Shown: positions 63,862-64,000 of the stretch, piece by piece
Position numbering within the stretch: the stretch's first letter is position 1
Layout of the letters: each line of letters starts with the position of its first letter
DNA from: Cephalotus follicularis
Taxonomy: Eukaryota > Streptophyta > Magnoliopsida > Oxalidales > Cephalotaceae
NCBI GenBank assembly: GCA_001972305.1
Contig: BDDD01001966.1
Location: forward strand, 124,001-188,000
Reading direction: 5' to 3'
Length of the DNA stretch: 64,000 nucleotides
Notes under the pieces: generated by a model
Seen by the model: the letters and a program-made list of their open reading frames with translations, nothing else
Databases searched by the model: none
What the model was told of the DNA's origin: nothing
Translations under genes and position numbers: made by a program

Positions 63862-64000
63862 TGGTTTTTTTTTTGCATAAGCTGAATTATGTTGTGTTGA
63901 TTGCCTTACCACTTTAATGTTGACCTCTTGCAAAAACGGGGTGTGACAACGTGGTATCGAGCATATTCCATATATGCTTAGCTAGGATACTTTCCTTGGC
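63862..64000 (+). repeat. LTR tail plus primer-binding site at the window end
   Basis: From a T-run onward the sequence matches the last 85 bases of F-type LTRs, ending GGGTGTGACA at 63948. A primer-binding site with a one-base deletion (TGGTATCGAGC, 63952-63962) and leader sequence follow. It is joined to J's gag without a target duplication, so it probably arose by recombination rather than insertion. Confidence 0.75.

Overview
The window is a block of nested plant LTR retrotransposons. No ordinary single-copy gene is recognisable in it. Ty3/gypsy chromovirus-like (Tekay/Del-type) and Ty1/copia SIRE-type elements, primer-binding sites complementary to initiator tRNA-Met, very long LTRs (1.1-3.3 kb) and extensive CpG-decay mutations point to a repeat-rich region of a flowering-plant genome. 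I cannot name the species.

Layout. The oldest visible element is D, a Ty3 element on the + strand. It survives as a protease/RT start (21216-22001), the rest of pol (42730-45450) and a 3' LTR (45496-47954 plus 58507-58790). C (minus, 18205-21215) sits in the left part of D, F (plus, 22002-42729) is inserted in D's RT, and I (Ty1/SIRE, minus, 47955-58501) lies in D's 3' LTR. B (plus, 9415-18204) is inserted in C's gag. G (Ty1/SIRE, minus, 22660-35411) is in F's 5' LTR, and M, a 3.3 kb solo LTR (22710-26043), is in one LTR of G. A fragment of a B-type internal region lies directly left of B. It carries A (Ty3, minus, 1-8339) and a 955 bp solo LTR (8413-9367). L, an inverted and truncated Ty1/SIRE element (51573 to about 55405), is inside I. 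The right edge holds about 1.2 kb of unassigned DNA (58791-60016), a minus-strand D-type LTR (K), element J (from 60700) and the tail of another LTR.

Coding content. All pol genes are broken to some degree. The best preserved are G's integrase frame (415 codons) and RT/RNase H frame (493 codons), D's integrase-chromodomain frame (482 codons), and the SIRE-type third ORF in G and L. B has almost no coding capacity and looks non-autonomous.

Main observation. Dense arrays of short palindromic motifs sharing a GTCGAC core sit in the LTRs of both Ty3 and Ty1 elements. In the Ty1 LTRs they lie directly upstream of a TATA box. They come in several versions (GACGTCGACGTC, CAGTCGACTG, AGCGTCGACGCT, GAGTCGACTC). 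The version does not follow element phylogeny: each of the first three occurs in both superfamilies, and LTRs that otherwise align (F, A and J) carry different versions. In both SIRE elements with a preserved pol-to-ORF3 interval, a further array of the same version as the LTR lies just upstream of ORF3. C and M show no such arrays. The Ty3 LTRs also share splice-donor-like and splice-acceptor-like modules that would define a leader intron containing the second array.
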